Source: Cellulosilyticum lentocellum DSM 5427
Lineage (GTDB): Bacteria; Bacillota; Clostridia; Lachnospirales; Cellulosilyticaceae
Reading direction: 5' to 3'
Length of the DNA stretch: 64,000 nt
Assembly (NCBI RefSeq): GCF_000178835.2
Contig: NC_015275.1
Span: forward strand, 2,687,001 to 2,751,000
Shown: positions 25,991 to 35,853 of the stretch, piece after piece
Layout: each line of letters starts with the position of its first letter
Position numbering within the stretch: position 1 is the stretch's first letter
Notes under the pieces: generated by a model
Told to the model about the DNA's origin: nothing
Seen by the model: the letters and a program-made list of their open reading frames with translations, nothing else
Databases searched by the model: none
Made by a program: the position numbers and the translations under genes

Positions 25991-28900
25991 TTATACTTTT
26001 GAAAGGTTTTTAAAAGCAGTTGCCATCATTAACTTAATGCGATTAAGTTGATTGACATGAGAAGCTCCTGGATCATAATCTACTGTTACCACATTGGATA
26101 ATGGATAAACACGTCTCAGTTCTTTTACCATCCCTTTTCCTGTTACATGATTAGGTAGGCAACCAAAAGGTTGCATACACACCACATTATTAGCACCATC
26201 TTCTATTAAACTAATAATTTCCCCTGTTAAAAACCAACCTTCCCCCATTTGATGTCCAAGAGACATCACTTTACTAGCAATCTGTGCTAAATGTTCTATA
26301 CTATGGGGAGCGGTAAATCGCTGACTCTTCTCTAGTGCTTTTACTATAGGTTTTCGCTTATGATCCAAATAGTACATAAGCGCCTCTGCCCCTATTAATC
26401 CCTGGATAGGCTTACTCAGTTCATGATATTTAAATTTACTATTGTACGCACAATAATAGAAGAAATCTAAAAGATCTGGCATGACGGCTTCTCCACCTTC
26501 TGCTTCGATGGTTTCCACCACTTCATTATTAGCATAAGGATGGAACTTAACTAAAATCTCTCCTACTAAACCAACTCTTGGTTTCTTTACATCCGTCAAA
26601 GGCAATGTATCAAATTCATGAATTAATTGTTCAACATTCTTCTTAAAGTGTTGCTGGTTACCTGTAGCTACATTTTCTTTTCCTATACGACACCATTTTT
26701 CGTACAAGGCATTAGCAGAGCCTGGTACAGCTTCATAGGGCCTTACGCGATATAAAACACGCATGAGTAAATCGCCATATAAGATGCCCATAACAGCTTT
26801 ATTAGCAAGTCCCAAGGTCAATTTAACACCTGGATGAGCCTCTAAACCTTGTGCACTCAAAGAAATAACGGGTACATAGCTTAGTCCACTATCCTTTAAA
26901 GCCTTTCTTAAGAAACTAATGTAATTAGAAGCGCGACATCCACCACCTGTTTGCGTAATAATAAGGGAAGTATGATGTGGGTCTACTGCACCACTTTTGA
27001 GTGCTCTTAGCATCTGACCAATAACAATGATTGCAGGATAGCAGGCATCATTATTAACATATTTAAGACCCTCTTCTACATCTTGTGGGCACACTTTTTC
27101 TAATACTTTAACCTGATACCCACTACTATTAAAAGCAGCTTCTAAAAACTGAAACTGTATGGGTGCCATTTGTGGTACCAGAATAGTATGGTCTTTTCTC
27201 ATTTCTTTAGTAAAAATAATCCTTTCATCACTAACAGGGATGACTACCTTCTCTGCTAGCTTCTTACGTTCAGCAATTGCAGCTTTTAAAGAACGTATAC
27301 GAATTTTAATAGCTCCTAAATTAGCACCTTCATCAATTTTAATAAGTGTATAGATTTTACCTGAGCCCTCTAAAATTTCTTGAACTTGATCAGCTGTTAC
27401 TGCATCTAATCCACAGCCGAAAGAAGTCACTTGCATAAGCTCTAAATCATCTCTAGTACATACAAAATGCGCTGCTCTATAAAGGCGATTATGATAGGCC
27501 CATTGATCTAATACACGAATAGGTCTCTCTATTTCAGCTAAATGTGCTACTGAATCCTCTGTTAAAACCACTAATCCTTCTGCTGTAATGAGTTCTGTAA
27601 GGCCATGATTAATTTCTGGGTCTAAGTGATAAGGTCTCCCGCTTACTACTATTCCCTGTAGTCCTTTTTCCTTCATAAAAGCAAGTGTTTCATCACCTTT
27701 ATCAGCTATATCCTTTCTAAAAGCTTCTTGCTCATCATAAGCTGCTTTTATAGCTGCTGCCATTTCCTTTTTAGGAATCTCAAAACTTTCCATAGCTTTA
27801 GTCATTTGCCTAAGCACACCTTGAGGTGAATCTAAGTTTAAAAATGGATGCATGAATAATACATTGGCTTCTTTTAACTCATCCATATTATTTTTAATCA
27901 CTTCTGGATAAGACGTTACTATTGGACAGTTATAATGGTTATCTGCTGTTTGGTCTTCTTTTTTCTCATAGGGAATACAAGGATAAAAGATAAATGAAAC
28001 CCCTTGCTCAATTAAGTCTACAATATGCCCATGAGTTAATTTCCCAGGATAACAAACTGATTCTGATGGAATCGTTGAGATTCCTTTTTCATAAATCTTT
28101 TTACTTGACCTAGATGAAAGTTGTACTTTAAACCCAAGCTTAGTAAAGAAGGTATACCAAAATGGATAATTTTCATATAAATTAAGCACACGTGGCAAAC
28201 CTACAGTTCCTCTTGTTGCCATTTCCGTACTTAATGACTCATAAGCAAATAAGCGCTCATATTTATAGTTAAATAAATTAGGCAACTCTTTTTTGCTTGT
28301 TACATGACCTAATGGTTTTTCGCAACGATTACCATAAATAAATTTTCTACCATCATTTAACGTATTGACTGTAAGAAGACATTTATTTTCACACCCTTTA
28401 CAGCGTGTAGGCGTTTTCTTTATTTCTAAATGAAGTAATGCTTCTTTATTTAAAAGCTGATGAGGTGCTTCTGACTTTCTTTCTTTTGCTAGAAGTGCTG
28501 CACCATAAGCGCCCATTAATCCACAGATATCAGGCCTTACAACCTCACGTCCTAAGGTTAATTCCATCGCTCTTAATACGGCCTCATTATAGAATGTCCC
28601 TCCTTGTACAACCACATCACCTTGTATATCTTCAGCTGTACGTAACTTAATTACCTTATATAAAGCATTCTTAATAACAGAATAAGAAAGGCCTGCCGAA
28701 ATATCGCCAATTGCTGCGCCTTCTTTTTGCGCTTCTTTTACTTTAGAATTCATAAATACTGTACAACGTGTACCAAGATCTACTGGTTTGTTCGCTAATA
28801 ATGCTTTTTCACTAAAATCTTCAACACTAATCCCTAAGGAAGTACTTAACATTTCAATAAATGAGCCACAGCCAGAAGAACAAGCCTCGTTTAAAATAAC

Positions 28901-30211
28901 AGATTGTACAACACCATCTCTAATCTTAATGCACTTCATATCTTGTCCGCCAATATCTAAGATGAAACTAACTTGATTAGAAAATGCTTTAGCACCTCTA
29001 TAATGGGCAATGGTCTCTACTTCTCCATGAGTAACTTTAAAAGTATTTTGAATAAGTGCCTCCCCATATCCTGTCACACAGGAAGACTCAATATGTACTT
29101 GTTCTGGTAAGCTATCGTATAAAGCCATTAATTGTTCTTTAACTAATTTAAGTGGGTCTCCTTTATTACTACCATAAAAAGAATATAAAAGCTCATTATC
29201 TGTCCCAATCAGTGCTATCTTCGTTGTAGTAGAGCCTGCATCTATTCCTAAAAAAGCTTCTCCTTTATAGGATGAAAGGTCTCCTGTTTTCACTTGCCAC
29301 TTTTGGTGTCTCTCTCTAAAGGCTATAATCTCTTGTTCTGATTTAAAAAGAGGCTCTAGCGTTTGCCTGATTCCTGTATCACTACTCATATGATGCAAGT
29401 CTTTTATAAGCATTTCTAAATCTATAGCCTCTTCTTTATTAGCAAGTAAAGCTGCACCTATAGCTACAAAAAGCTCTGGTTTCTCAGGCACAACAACTTC
29501 ATCCTCTGTGAGTTTTAGTGTTTCAACGAAACGTTTTCTAAGCTCTGATAAAAAGTGTAATGGCCCACCTAAAAATGCCACTTTCCCTTTAATAGGCTTT
29601 CCACAAGCTAAAACACTAATGGTTTGATTAACAACAGCTTGAAAAATAGAAGTAGCAATATCTTCTTTGGCTACGCCTTCGTTGATAAGAGGTTGAACAT
29701 CTGTCTTCGCAAAAACACCACACCTTGCAGCTATTGGGTAAATCACATGATAGGATTTTGCCATTTCATTGAGCCCCATAGCATCTGTTTCTAAAAGCGT
29801 AGCCATTTGATCAATAAAAGCACCTGTACCACCAGCACAACTACTATTCATACGCTGTTCTAAACTACTCTCAAAATAGGTAATCTTTCCATCTTCACCC
29901 CCTAATTCAATAGCTACATTAACATCTTCTATATAGGTTTCTACAGCTTTGGTACATGCAATAACTTCCTGTACAAATTTGAGTTTTAGAAGAGAAGCTA
30001 TTTCCATAGCACCTGAACCTGTACTAACAATCTTTACCTGTACACTACCTAAGGCTATAAAACTTTCTTTTAATAGCCTTTCTAATGTGGTTTTTACATC
30101 CGAAAAGTGCCTTTCATATTTAGAATAAACTATTTCATCTTGTTCATTTAAATAAACAAGCTTGATAGTTGTTGATCCAACATCTATCCCCAAATTTAGC
30201 TTTCTGTTCAT
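25991..30211 (-). CDS. 2-hydroxyacyl-CoA dehydratase activase-like protein, double-ASKHA giant form
   Basis: 1,406 residues. Two BadF/BadG/BcrA-type ATPase domains lie in tandem, starting [13 protein letters not shown] (about 8) and [13 protein letters not shown] (about 322). Each carries the activase cysteines: SCAGGTGAF (C125) with RCGVFAKTD (C164), and ACSSGCGSF (C444) with RCTVFMNSK (C483), which in small activases ligate a [4Fe-4S] cluster between subunits. A four-Cys segment follows ([13 protein letters not shown], near 630), then a DUF2229 region and a C-terminal dehydratase-subunit-like part. Small homologues use ATP to inject an electron into 2-hydroxyacyl-CoA dehydratases. The substrate of this large form is unknown, and no dehydratase subunits are adjacent. 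AAGGAG precedes the ATG. Confidence 0.88.
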   Translation of the reverse strand: MNRKLNLGIDVGSTTIKLVYLNEQDEIVYSKYERHFSDVKTTLERLLKESFIALGSVQVKIVSTGSGAMEIASLLKLKFVQEVIACTKAVETYIEDVNVAIELGGEDGKITYFESSLEQRMNSSCAGGTGAFIDQMATLLETDAMGLNEMAKSYHVIYPIAARCGVFAKTDVQPLINEGVAKEDIATSIFQAVVNQTISVLACGKPIKGKVAFLGGPLHFLSELRKRFVETLKLTEDEVVVPEKPELFVAIGAALLANKEEAIDLEMLIKDLHHMSSDTGIRQTLEPLFKSEQEIIAFRERHQKWQVKTGDLSSYKGEAFLGIDAGSTTTKIALIGTDNELLYSFYGSNKGDPLKLVKEQLMALYDSLPEQVHIESSCVTGYGEALIQNTFKVTHGEVETIAHYRGAKAFSNQVSFILDIGGQDMKCIKIRDGVVQSVILNEACSSGCGSFIEMLSTSLGISVEDFSEKALLANKPVDLGTRCTVFMNSKVKEAQKEGAAIGDISAGLSYSVIKNALYKVIKLRTAEDIQGDVVVQGGTFYNEAVLRAMELTLGREVVRPDICGLMGAYGAALLAKERKSEAPHQLLNKEALLHLEIKKTPTRCKGCENKCLLTVNTLNDGRKFIYGNRCEKPLGHVTSKKELPNLFNYKYERLFAYESLSTEMATRGTVGLPRVLNLYENYPFWYTFFTKLGFKVQLSSRSSKKIYEKGISTIPSESVCYPGKLTHGHIVDLIEQGVSFIFYPCIPYEKKEDQTADNHYNCPIVTSYPEVIKNNMDELKEANVLFMHPFLNLDSPQGVLRQMTKAMESFEIPKKEMAAAIKAAYDEQEAFRKDIADKGDETLAFMKEKGLQGIVVSGRPYHLDPEINHGLTELITAEGLVVLTEDSVAHLAEIERPIRVLDQWAYHNRLYRAAHFVCTRDDLELMQVTSFGCGLDAVTADQVQEILEGSGKIYTLIKIDEGANLGAIKIRIRSLKAAIAERKKLAEKVVIPVSDERIIFTKEMRKDHTILVPQMAPIQFQFLEAAFNSSGYQVKVLEKVCPQDVEEGLKYVNNDACYPAIIVIGQMLRALKSGAVDPHHTSLIITQTGGGCRASNYISFLRKALKDSGLSYVPVISLSAQGLEAHPGVKLTLGLANKAVMGILYGDLLMRVLYRVRPYEAVPGSANALYEKWCRIGKENVATGNQQHFKKNVEQLIHEFDTLPLTDVKKPRVGLVGEILVKFHPYANNEVVETIEAEGGEAVMPDLLDFFYYCAYNSKFKYHELSKPIQGLIGAEALMYYLDHKRKPIVKALEKSQRFTAPHSIEHLAQIASKVMSLGHQMGEGWFLTGEIISLIEDGANNVVCMQPFGCLPNHVTGKGMVKELRRVYPLSNVVTVDYDPGASHVNQLNRIKLMMATAFKNLSKV

Positions 30212-30284
30212 ATACTACTCCTTTTGTTCTTTAACTCTACTTATAATATATTCTCTATGTTTATCATTTCTTATTATATAACAT

Positions 30285-30314
30285 TTTCAATAAATTACTA
30301 ATACATTATTGAAA
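30285..30314. promoter_or_regulatory. Palindromic candidate operator upstream of the activase gene
   Basis: TTTCAATAA (30285-30293) and TTATTGAAA (30306-30314) form perfect 9-bp arms around a 12-base spacer, with a TATAAT-like sequence closer to the gene. Could be a regulator site for the activase gene; the regulator is unknown. Confidence 0.3.
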
Positions 30315-30373
30315 TTTTAACACTATATTATTTGCTGATAAAATACAAAATTCGATTTTATTTCGAGCCATCT

Positions 30374-30423
30374 CCAAAAATAATGCGGCATAAATCCTAT
30401 AAAATATAGAACTTATGCCGCAT
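30374..30423 (-). terminator. Terminator of the asparaginase gene
   Basis: 11-bp arms ATGCGGCATAA/TTATGCCGCAT with a 19-base loop, followed on the minus strand by TTATTTTTGG. Confidence 0.75.
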
Positions 30424-30463
30424 GATAGCCTCTTTTAAGATAACTTTGCTATTAACCTATCTA

Positions 30464-31459
30464 TTACGAAAGAATATAATTCTTCTCTTTAAATAATTCA
30501 CGAATTAAAGTAACATCTTGCGTTTTTGTTAAAGCCAACATCAACTTTAACCTCGCTTTTTGTCCCCTCATATCACTTCCCATAATAACACCCATATCAG
30601 AGAGTTCTTTGCCACCACCTTCGTAGCCATAGCTTTCTAACACACGCCCTGACTGACATCTCGACACAATAACAACGATGACTCCTTTGCTAATGGCATA
30701 ACGTATACCTTCTAGTACTTTAAGAGGTACATTTCCTCTTCCCATAGCTTCTATTACAATGCCTACTGCACCTAAATCCACGGCACTTCTCACAAGGCGA
30801 TCATCCATATCTAATACGGTTTTAATAAGATCAACTCTTCTCTCCACACTGTCTGTATCAATGTGTTGTCTAAAAGCTAAGTCTCTATATAAAATAAGGT
30901 CATTGGTATCAATAATTCCAAGTGGACCATAAGGTGATTGGAAGGTGTTGAGAGATAACGTATTGGTTTTAGTGACCTCTGCTGCTGAATTAACCTCGTT
31001 ATTAAGCACAACTAATACCCCTAAATGACGTGCTTTTTCTGAAACTGCTGTACAAACAGCAGCGGCCAAATTACTGGAGCCGTCATAACCCAGTTCTGAG
31101 CTATTTCTCATGGCACCTACGACGACAATAGGTTTTTCATGATGGATTGTTAAATCTAAAAAGTAAGCTGTTTCTTCTAAGCTATCTGTACCATGAGTCA
31201 CAATGACACCACTAATATCTTCTTCATCTAGCTTAGCTGTAATAAGCTTTTTCAGTTCTAATAGTTTATCAAAAGTCATATGAGGTCCTGGAATTTCACT
31301 AAAATTCACCACCTCAATATCTGCTAACTTATCAATATTGGAAACCATGGAAAGAATTTGCTCTCCAGATAAGGTAGGAATAGCCGCACCTATTTCCTCA
31401 TCTACAGTCATTGAAATCGTTCCACCTGTAAAAAATATACATACTTTAGGCTTATTCAT
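30464..31459 (-). CDS. L-asparaginase (type I-like)
   Basis: 331 residues from the ATG at 31459; the frame runs on to 31519, but AAGGAG stands before this ATG and homologues start here (MNKPKVCIFFTGGTISM). Hydrolyses asparagine to aspartate and ammonia. Both threonine motifs are visible: the nucleophile in FFTGGTISM (near residue 12) and VTHGTDSLEETAY with the second Thr-Asp pair. No signal peptide, so a cytoplasmic enzyme is expected. Monocistronic with its own terminator. Glutaminase side activity cannot be judged. Confidence 0.92.
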   Translation of the reverse strand: MNKPKVCIFFTGGTISMTVDEEIGAAIPTLSGEQILSMVSNIDKLADIEVVNFSEIPGPHMTFDKLLELKKLITAKLDEEDISGVIVTHGTDSLEETAYFLDLTIHHEKPIVVVGAMRNSSELGYDGSSNLAAAVCTAVSEKARHLGVLVVLNNEVNSAAEVTKTNTLSLNTFQSPYGPLGIIDTNDLILYRDLAFRQHIDTDSVERRVDLIKTVLDMDDRLVRSAVDLGAVGIVIEAMGRGNVPLKVLEGIRYAISKGVIVVIVSRCQSGRVLESYGYEGGGKELSDMGVIMGSDMRGQKARLKLMLALTKTQDVTLIRELFKEKNYILS

Positions 31460-31598
31460 GATGTTCTCCTTATGTTTACACTTAGTTTTCCTTATTATAC
31501 CATATATTAATCCTATCATTAAGCTTCATTCATTGCGTCTTTAGGTCATTTTCTTGCTTTCTGCTCCAATAAGCATACTTTTACTATTCTTTGCATAA

Positions 31599-31638
31599 AA
31601 ATAGGGTATGAAATTTCTATACATTTCATACCCTATTT
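31599..31638 (-). terminator. Terminator of the his operon
   Basis: Perfect 16-bp arms (31599-31614, 31623-31638) with an eight-base loop, followed by TTTATGC on the minus strand, five bases after the hisIE stop. Confidence 0.85.
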
Positions 31639-31642
31639 CCTG

Positions 31643-32296
31643 TTATTTTCTTTGAGCTAATTCTACACTAACTTCTTCCCAAGTTAAGCCTTTTTGTGCC
31701 ATCATAACTGTTAAATGGTACATTAAATCTGCAATTTCAAAAGTGAGTTCTTTATTATCTTCATCTTTTGCTGCAATAATGACCTCTGTGCACTCTTCTC
31801 CCACTTTTTTTAGGATTTTATTAAGTCCTTTATCTAATAAGTAGTTGGTATAAGACCCTTCCTTGGGATGCTCTTTACGCTGCATAATGGTGCTATAAAG
31901 CTCTCCCAGCATAGAATCATCACTTTCTAAGGTAACTGCTTCACGCTCAGCTTCCACCACTTCTTCAGTTAGTTCTCTATAAAAGCAACTTGAGTTACCT
32001 GTATGACAAGAAATCCCTCCTGCTTGCTCAATTTGAAGTAAAAGGGTATCTCCATCGCAATCAACACTGATTTGTTTTAAGTACTGATAGTGAGAAGAAG
32101 TTTCTCCTTTTAACCAAAGTGCCTGACGACTACGGCTAAAGTAATGTACCTTCCCTGTTTCTAGGGTTTTAAGCAAAGCTTCTTCATTCATATAAGCCAT
32201 CATTCTCACCTTTTTGGAATGATAATCTTGTGCAATCACAGGTACTAAACCTTTTTCATCATATTTAACGGCTTTTAAAAGTTCTTTTTTATTCAT
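31643..32296 (-). CDS. hisI: Bifunctional phosphoribosyl-AMP cyclohydrolase / phosphoribosyl-ATP pyrophosphatase
   Basis: 217 residues, a HisI-HisE fusion (hisIE) carrying out steps 2 and 3 of histidine synthesis. The HisI half has KVRMMAYMNEEAL, the Zn-binding region DCDGDTLLL and a later CHTGNSSCFYR. The HisE half begins near residue 115 (LGELYSTIMQRKEH) and contains KVGEECTEVIIAAKDED with the metal-binding Glu residues. GGGAGG precedes the ATG. Last gene of the his operon, 30 bases after hisF. Confidence 0.96.
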   Translation of the reverse strand: MNKKELLKAVKYDEKGLVPVIAQDYHSKKVRMMAYMNEEALLKTLETGKVHYFSRSRQALWLKGETSSHYQYLKQISVDCDGDTLLLQIEQAGGISCHTGNSSCFYRELTEEVVEAEREAVTLESDDSMLGELYSTIMQRKEHPKEGSYTNYLLDKGLNKILKKVGEECTEVIIAAKDEDNKELTFEIADLMYHLTVMMAQKGLTWEEVSVELAQRK

Positions 32297-32326
32297 GTCA
32301 ACCTCCCATAATAGTCATACCATTTC

Positions 32327-33088
32327 TTATAATCTCACTGGTATGCCTTTCTCCTGCAAATAGTGTTTTAAGTCATTAATCTCTAATTCTTTAAAATGAA
32401 ATAACGAAGCAGCTAAAGCTGCATCTGCTTTTCCTTCCTCAAAAGCTTCTAGAAAATGCGCCATGGTACCTGCCCCACCTGAAGCAATCACAGGAATTCC
32501 TACGGCTTCACTAATAGCCCTTGTTAAGTCTAAATCATATCCTGCTTTAGTGCCATCACAATCCATACTGGTCAAAAGGATTTCTCCAGCCCCTCTTTTT
32601 TCTGCTTCTTTGGCCCATTCTACAGCATCAATGCCAGTTGGAATACGACCGCCATGTATGTAAACCTCAAAGCCACTACCCCAATTTACTCTTTTGGCAT
32701 CAATGGCTACTACAATACATTGATTACCAAAACGTTCAGCTCCCTGATTAATTAAATCTGGGTCCTTAATAGCTGCGGAATTCATAGAAATCTTATCAGC
32801 ACCAGCATTTAAAATATTACGAATATCTTCTAAATTTCTAATACCTCCACCTACTGTCAGAGGAATAAAGACTTCCTCAGCTGTTCTTTCCACTACATCT
32901 AAAATAATATTTCTCTCATCAGAAGAAGCCGTTATATCTAGAAAAACAACTTCATCTGCCCCTGCATCACTATAGGCCTTGGCTACCTTTACTGGATCAC
33001 CTGCATCTATGAGATTGACAAAGTTAACACCTTTAACCACTCTTCCTGATTTTACATCAAGGCAAGGAATAATACGTTTACTTAGCAT
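32327..33088 (-). CDS. hisF: Imidazole glycerol phosphate synthase, cyclase subunit
   Basis: 253-residue (beta-alpha)8 barrel that closes the imidazole ring with ammonia from HisH. Conserved start [15 protein letters not shown] (catalytic Asp) and the second half motif [15 protein letters not shown] (second Asp) are present, as is the phosphate loop ASGGAG. GAGGAGG precedes the ATG. It is separated from hisA by an unusual 727-bp gap holding a structured RNA, so it may depend on read-through or on its own promoter. Confidence 0.97.
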   Translation of the reverse strand: MLSKRIIPCLDVKSGRVVKGVNFVNLIDAGDPVKVAKAYSDAGADEVVFLDITASSDERNIILDVVERTAEEVFIPLTVGGGIRNLEDIRNILNAGADKISMNSAAIKDPDLINQGAERFGNQCIVVAIDAKRVNWGSGFEVYIHGGRIPTGIDAVEWAKEAEKRGAGEILLTSMDCDGTKAGYDLDLTRAISEAVGIPVIASGGAGTMAHFLEAFEEGKADAALAASLFHFKELEINDLKHYLQEKGIPVRL

Positions 33089-33290
33089 CTCTTCTTCCTC
33101 CTCTATTTTAATAATGTAATAACCCTCTATATCTTCACCTTTATAAAACCCTCTGAACTCTAAAGAAATGTGAACTACTCAATCATATTATATACTATTG
33201 TCAAGTTAATTAAAAATAATTTCAAAATATTTTAGTGTCTTTTAGGGATTCGGCTGCTTGACTACATATATATAAGTGTAAAAACAAAAT

Positions 33291-33724
33291 AAATAACTTC
33301 CCACGGCATAATTACCACAGCTTCAACCTGAGGAACTGACCGGGTCAGCCAAGTCTCAATCTATTGTTATAGGTACCTCTGGACTTAAGGAAGATGTTCA
33401 CTGGTGCGCTGCAAGGAAGGCGCCACTTATAAGTTGTTTTAAATGTTTTTATACGTAGCATTACCAAATAAAGTTTTAAACCAGAGTCTTAAAGCCTTAG
33501 TTTCCTATCACAAGGGTGCACCGGCTAAGACGATAAGAGCTCCTCACTCTTCGTTTAAGCTTTTATAACAGATCTCTTTAGCCTCTAAAGTACAGGGTGT
33601 ACTGAGGAGCTACACCTATGCCCTTTTGTAGGCTATTGGTATCCGTATGTAAAAGCTACTAACGAATAGCTGGAACAAGTAAAAAGGGCCTAATGATTTA
33701 TCGGATCATTGGGCTCTTTTTACT
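33291..33724 (+). ncRNA. Putative large structured non-coding RNA, class not identified, antisense to the his operon
   Basis: About 430 bases with no plausible reading frame, more GC-rich than neighbouring spacers and dense in nested helices: GAGG/CCTC enclosing two hairpins (CTGAC-CGG-GTCAG and CTAT-TGTT-ATAG), TGGTGC/GCGCCA (33399-33424), a 9-bp AGCTCCTCA/TGAGGAGCT stem (33539-33611) enclosing CTTTAG-CCT-CTAAAG and GTACA-GGG-TGTAC, CTACA/TGTAG, AGCTA/TAGCT, and a likely closing helix CATA..TACC / GGTA..TATG (about 33307-33316 with 33638-33649). Strand choice: TGGTGC/GCGCCA and the terminal hairpin use G-U wobbles on the plus strand that become C-A mismatches on the minus strand. It ends in an intrinsic terminator. 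The 5' end is uncertain. Not recognised as tmRNA, RNase P, SRP, 6S, T-box or group II intron; large clostridial classes such as OLE or raiA cannot be excluded by eye. Confidence 0.6.
33681..33724 (+). terminator. Terminator of the putative ncRNA
   Basis: Seventeen-bp stem, AAAAAGGGCCTAATGAT with ATCATTGGGCTCTTTTT, with two wobble pairs on the plus strand, followed by AC after the T run. On the minus strand the same hairpin has two mismatches but could still attenuate his read-through. Confidence 0.75.
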
Positions 33725-33782
33725 ATGCCTATAGGAAATCTTGATTCACCTAGAAGTCTCATCAGCATGCACTAAGGTTTGA

Positions 33783-33791
33783 ATTATAACA
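33783..33791 (-). promoter_or_regulatory. Candidate extended -10 promoter inside the his operon, after hisA
   Basis: Minus strand TGTTATAAT (33791-33783) is a perfect extended -10. No good -35 is present. It might start a secondary transcript toward hisF, running antisense to the ncRNA. Confidence 0.3.
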
Positions 33792-33815
33792 CCATAACTT
33801 AGTAAAGATGGCTGC

Positions 33816-34532
33816 CTATTTAAAACGTCTTACTGCTTCTTCTAAATCAATGGCTCCAATGTATAAAGCCTTCCCAATAATAGCCCCATGCACATGAATG
33901 GCCTCTAATTTTTCTAAATCTTCGATACTCGATACACCACCTGAAGCAATAATGTCTAAATGGGTTGCTTCAACCAGCTTAGCTGTTTCTTCCACATTAG
34001 GGCCTTGCATCATACCATCCTTTGCAATATCGGTGTAAATCACTGTTTTAACACCCATAGCCTCTAGTTCCTTACAAAAGCCGAGCGCAGTGGTATCCGT
34101 TACTTCTAACCAGCCTTCAATCGCTACTTTACCACCTTTGGCATCTACCCCCACTACAATTTTGTCAGGACCAAAAGTCTCAATAGCTTCTTTAACAAGT
34201 GCTTTATTTTTAATAGCAGCACTTCCTAAAATAACCCGATCTACACCTCTATCTAATTGGCAATTAATATCTTCTATGGTGCGAATCCCCCCACCTAATT
34301 CAATAGGAATCTTAACTGCTGCTACAATATCACGAACAGCTTGCTCGTTAATGCCTTTTCCTTCTTTAGCCCCATCTAGGTCGACAATATGTAAATAATC
34401 TCCCCCTAGACTTTCCCATTTCTTCGCCATTTCAGCTGGGCTATTACCGTATATTGTCACTTCATTATAATCGCCTTGAAGTAATCTGACACAATTGCCA
34501 TCTTTTAAATCAATTGCTGGGTAAAGTTTCAT
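33816..34532 (-). CDS. hisA: Phosphoribosylformimino-5-aminoimidazole carboxamide ribotide isomerase
   Basis: 238-residue (beta-alpha)8 barrel, sister of HisF, catalysing the ProFAR to PRFAR isomerisation. Conserved AIDLKDGNCVRLLQGDY (catalytic Asp), IHIVDLDGAKEG-type segment and VIYTDIAKDGMMQGPN are present. A GGAGG site lies in the end of hisH and the genes overlap by four bases. Confidence 0.97.
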   Translation of the reverse strand: MKLYPAIDLKDGNCVRLLQGDYNEVTIYGNSPAEMAKKWESLGGDYLHIVDLDGAKEGKGINEQAVRDIVAAVKIPIELGGGIRTIEDINCQLDRGVDRVILGSAAIKNKALVKEAIETFGPDKIVVGVDAKGGKVAIEGWLEVTDTTALGFCKELEAMGVKTVIYTDIAKDGMMQGPNVEETAKLVEATHLDIIASGGVSSIEDLEKLEAIHVHGAIIGKALYIGAIDLEEAVRRFK

Positions 34533-35161
34533 GCTTCCATTCCTCCGAAATTCTTCAGTATTTGAAGCCCTACTAGGCCGCTTTTTTCTGGGTGAAACTG
34601 AGTAGCAAAGATATTGTCTTTTTGTGCTGCTACAGCTATGTGTTTACCATACGTTGTATAAGCACTTACTACATCAACAGAGGTTTCTAAATAATAAGAA
34701 TGAACAAAGTAAACACTACTACCTTGTGCTAAACCTGTAAATAAGGGGTCTTTTTTTACAAGCTCTAGATTATTCCAACCCATGTGAGGAATTTTTAAGC
34801 TTCCTCCTTTTTCATCTATCATTTCTTCAACTGTCATTTTTACGATCTCTCCTGGTAATAGACCAAGACCTTCATAGCTTCCATATTCATAGCTTTTATC
34901 AAATAAAAGCTGCATACCAAGGCAAATGCCCAGTAAAGGAGTCCCTCTTTTTACCACTTCTTTAGTAGCCTCAGCTAAACCACTGCTATTTAATTCTGCA
35001 ATTGCATCTCTAAAGGCTCCCACCCCTGGTAAGACTACCTTATCCGCTTTTAAAATCATTTCTGGATCAGCTGTAATTTCTGCGTTAAAACCTAAGGCTG
35101 CAAAAGCCTTTTTAACACTCTTTAAGTTACCCATTCCATAATCAATAATTGCTATAGTCAT
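34529..35161 (-). CDS. hisH: Imidazole glycerol phosphate synthase, glutaminase subunit
   Basis: 210-residue class I glutamine amidotransferase that feeds ammonia to HisF. Nucleophile motif LLGICLGMQLLF (Cys) and the C-terminal FATQFHPEKSG (His-Glu) complete the triad; YGMGNLKSV at the N-terminus is typical. GGAGG before the ATG. One base after the hisB stop region, overlapping hisA. Confidence 0.97.
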   Translation of the reverse strand: MTIAIIDYGMGNLKSVKKAFAALGFNAEITADPEMILKADKVVLPGVGAFRDAIAELNSSGLAEATKEVVKRGTPLLGICLGMQLLFDKSYEYGSYEGLGLLPGEIVKMTVEEMIDEKGGSLKIPHMGWNNLELVKKDPLFTGLAQGSSVYFVHSYYLETSVDVVSAYTTYGKHIAVAAQKDNIFATQFHPEKSGLVGLQILKNFGGMEA

Positions 35162-35162
35162 T

Positions 35163-35753
35163 CTATACCTCCAACATGCCTTTGGTAGAAGGCACTCCTT
35201 TAATACGAGGATTAAAACTCATGGCATCTAGCATGGCTTTAGCAAAGGCTTTGCACATGCCTTCAATGATATGATGATTATTTTTACCCCTTATGACTTG
35301 AATGTGCAGATTCATACCTGCATGAACAGCCACTGCTCTAAAAAACTCTTCTACCATTTCTGTATCAAAATCCCCTAAACGATCAATGGTAAAGGGTGTG
35401 TCTACATCCACATAAGGTCTTCCTGAAAGGTCCACGGCGCAAAGTACTAATGCTTCATCCATAGGTACAATGGCATGACCATAACGGTTAATCCCTTCCT
35501 TATTGCCAAGTGCTGCTTTAAAAGCCTGCCCTAGTACAATCCCTGTATCTTCTACTGTATGATGACAATCAATTTCGATGTCTCCTACAGCATTTACCTT
35601 TAAATCACTTAATGAATGCTTCCCAATGTGAGTAAGCATATGATCAAAGAAGCCAATCCCTGTATGGATGTCTGTTTTTCCTTCTCCATCAATATTTAAG
35701 CTGAGCGTAATCTTCGTTTCTGCTGTATCTCTTTTAATCTGGGCACTTCTCAT
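35163..35753 (-). CDS. hisB: Imidazoleglycerol-phosphate dehydratase
   Basis: 196 residues, the monofunctional dehydratase (no phosphatase domain). Mn-binding motifs GIGFFDHMLTHIGKH, DCHHTVEDTGIVLG and the second-half NNHHIIEGMCKAFA are present. AGGAGG before the ATG. Lies downstream of the GNAT/membrane fusion gene and directly before hisH. Confidence 0.97.
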   Translation of the reverse strand: MRSAQIKRDTAETKITLSLNIDGEGKTDIHTGIGFFDHMLTHIGKHSLSDLKVNAVGDIEIDCHHTVEDTGIVLGQAFKAALGNKEGINRYGHAIVPMDEALVLCAVDLSGRPYVDVDTPFTIDRLGDFDTEMVEEFFRAVAVHAGMNLHIQVIRGKNNHHIIEGMCKAFAKAMLDAMSFNPRIKGVPSTKGMLEV

Positions 35754-35853
35754 ATTTTGCCTCCTTTTACTAAAATCTTATTTAAACCACAAGGAACTTG
35801 CTAACATCCTGTACCATTTAGGTGATTTGCATTAAGTCGATGCTTTCTTATAT

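Noticed and set aside
33740-33790. CTGATGAG on the minus strand near the ncRNA, resembling a hammerhead ribozyme core
   Set aside because: No proper stem II closing pair and no CGAAA/GUH elements with stems I and III could be found; only a short core-like match.
33089-33815. T-box, group II intron, tmRNA, RNase P, SRP or 6S identity for the hisA-hisF gap
   Set aside because: Searched by eye for the T-box TGGNACC antiterminator, GAGGAAAGTCC of RNase P, the tmRNA tag and TTCGA arm, and a domain V motif; none was present on either strand.
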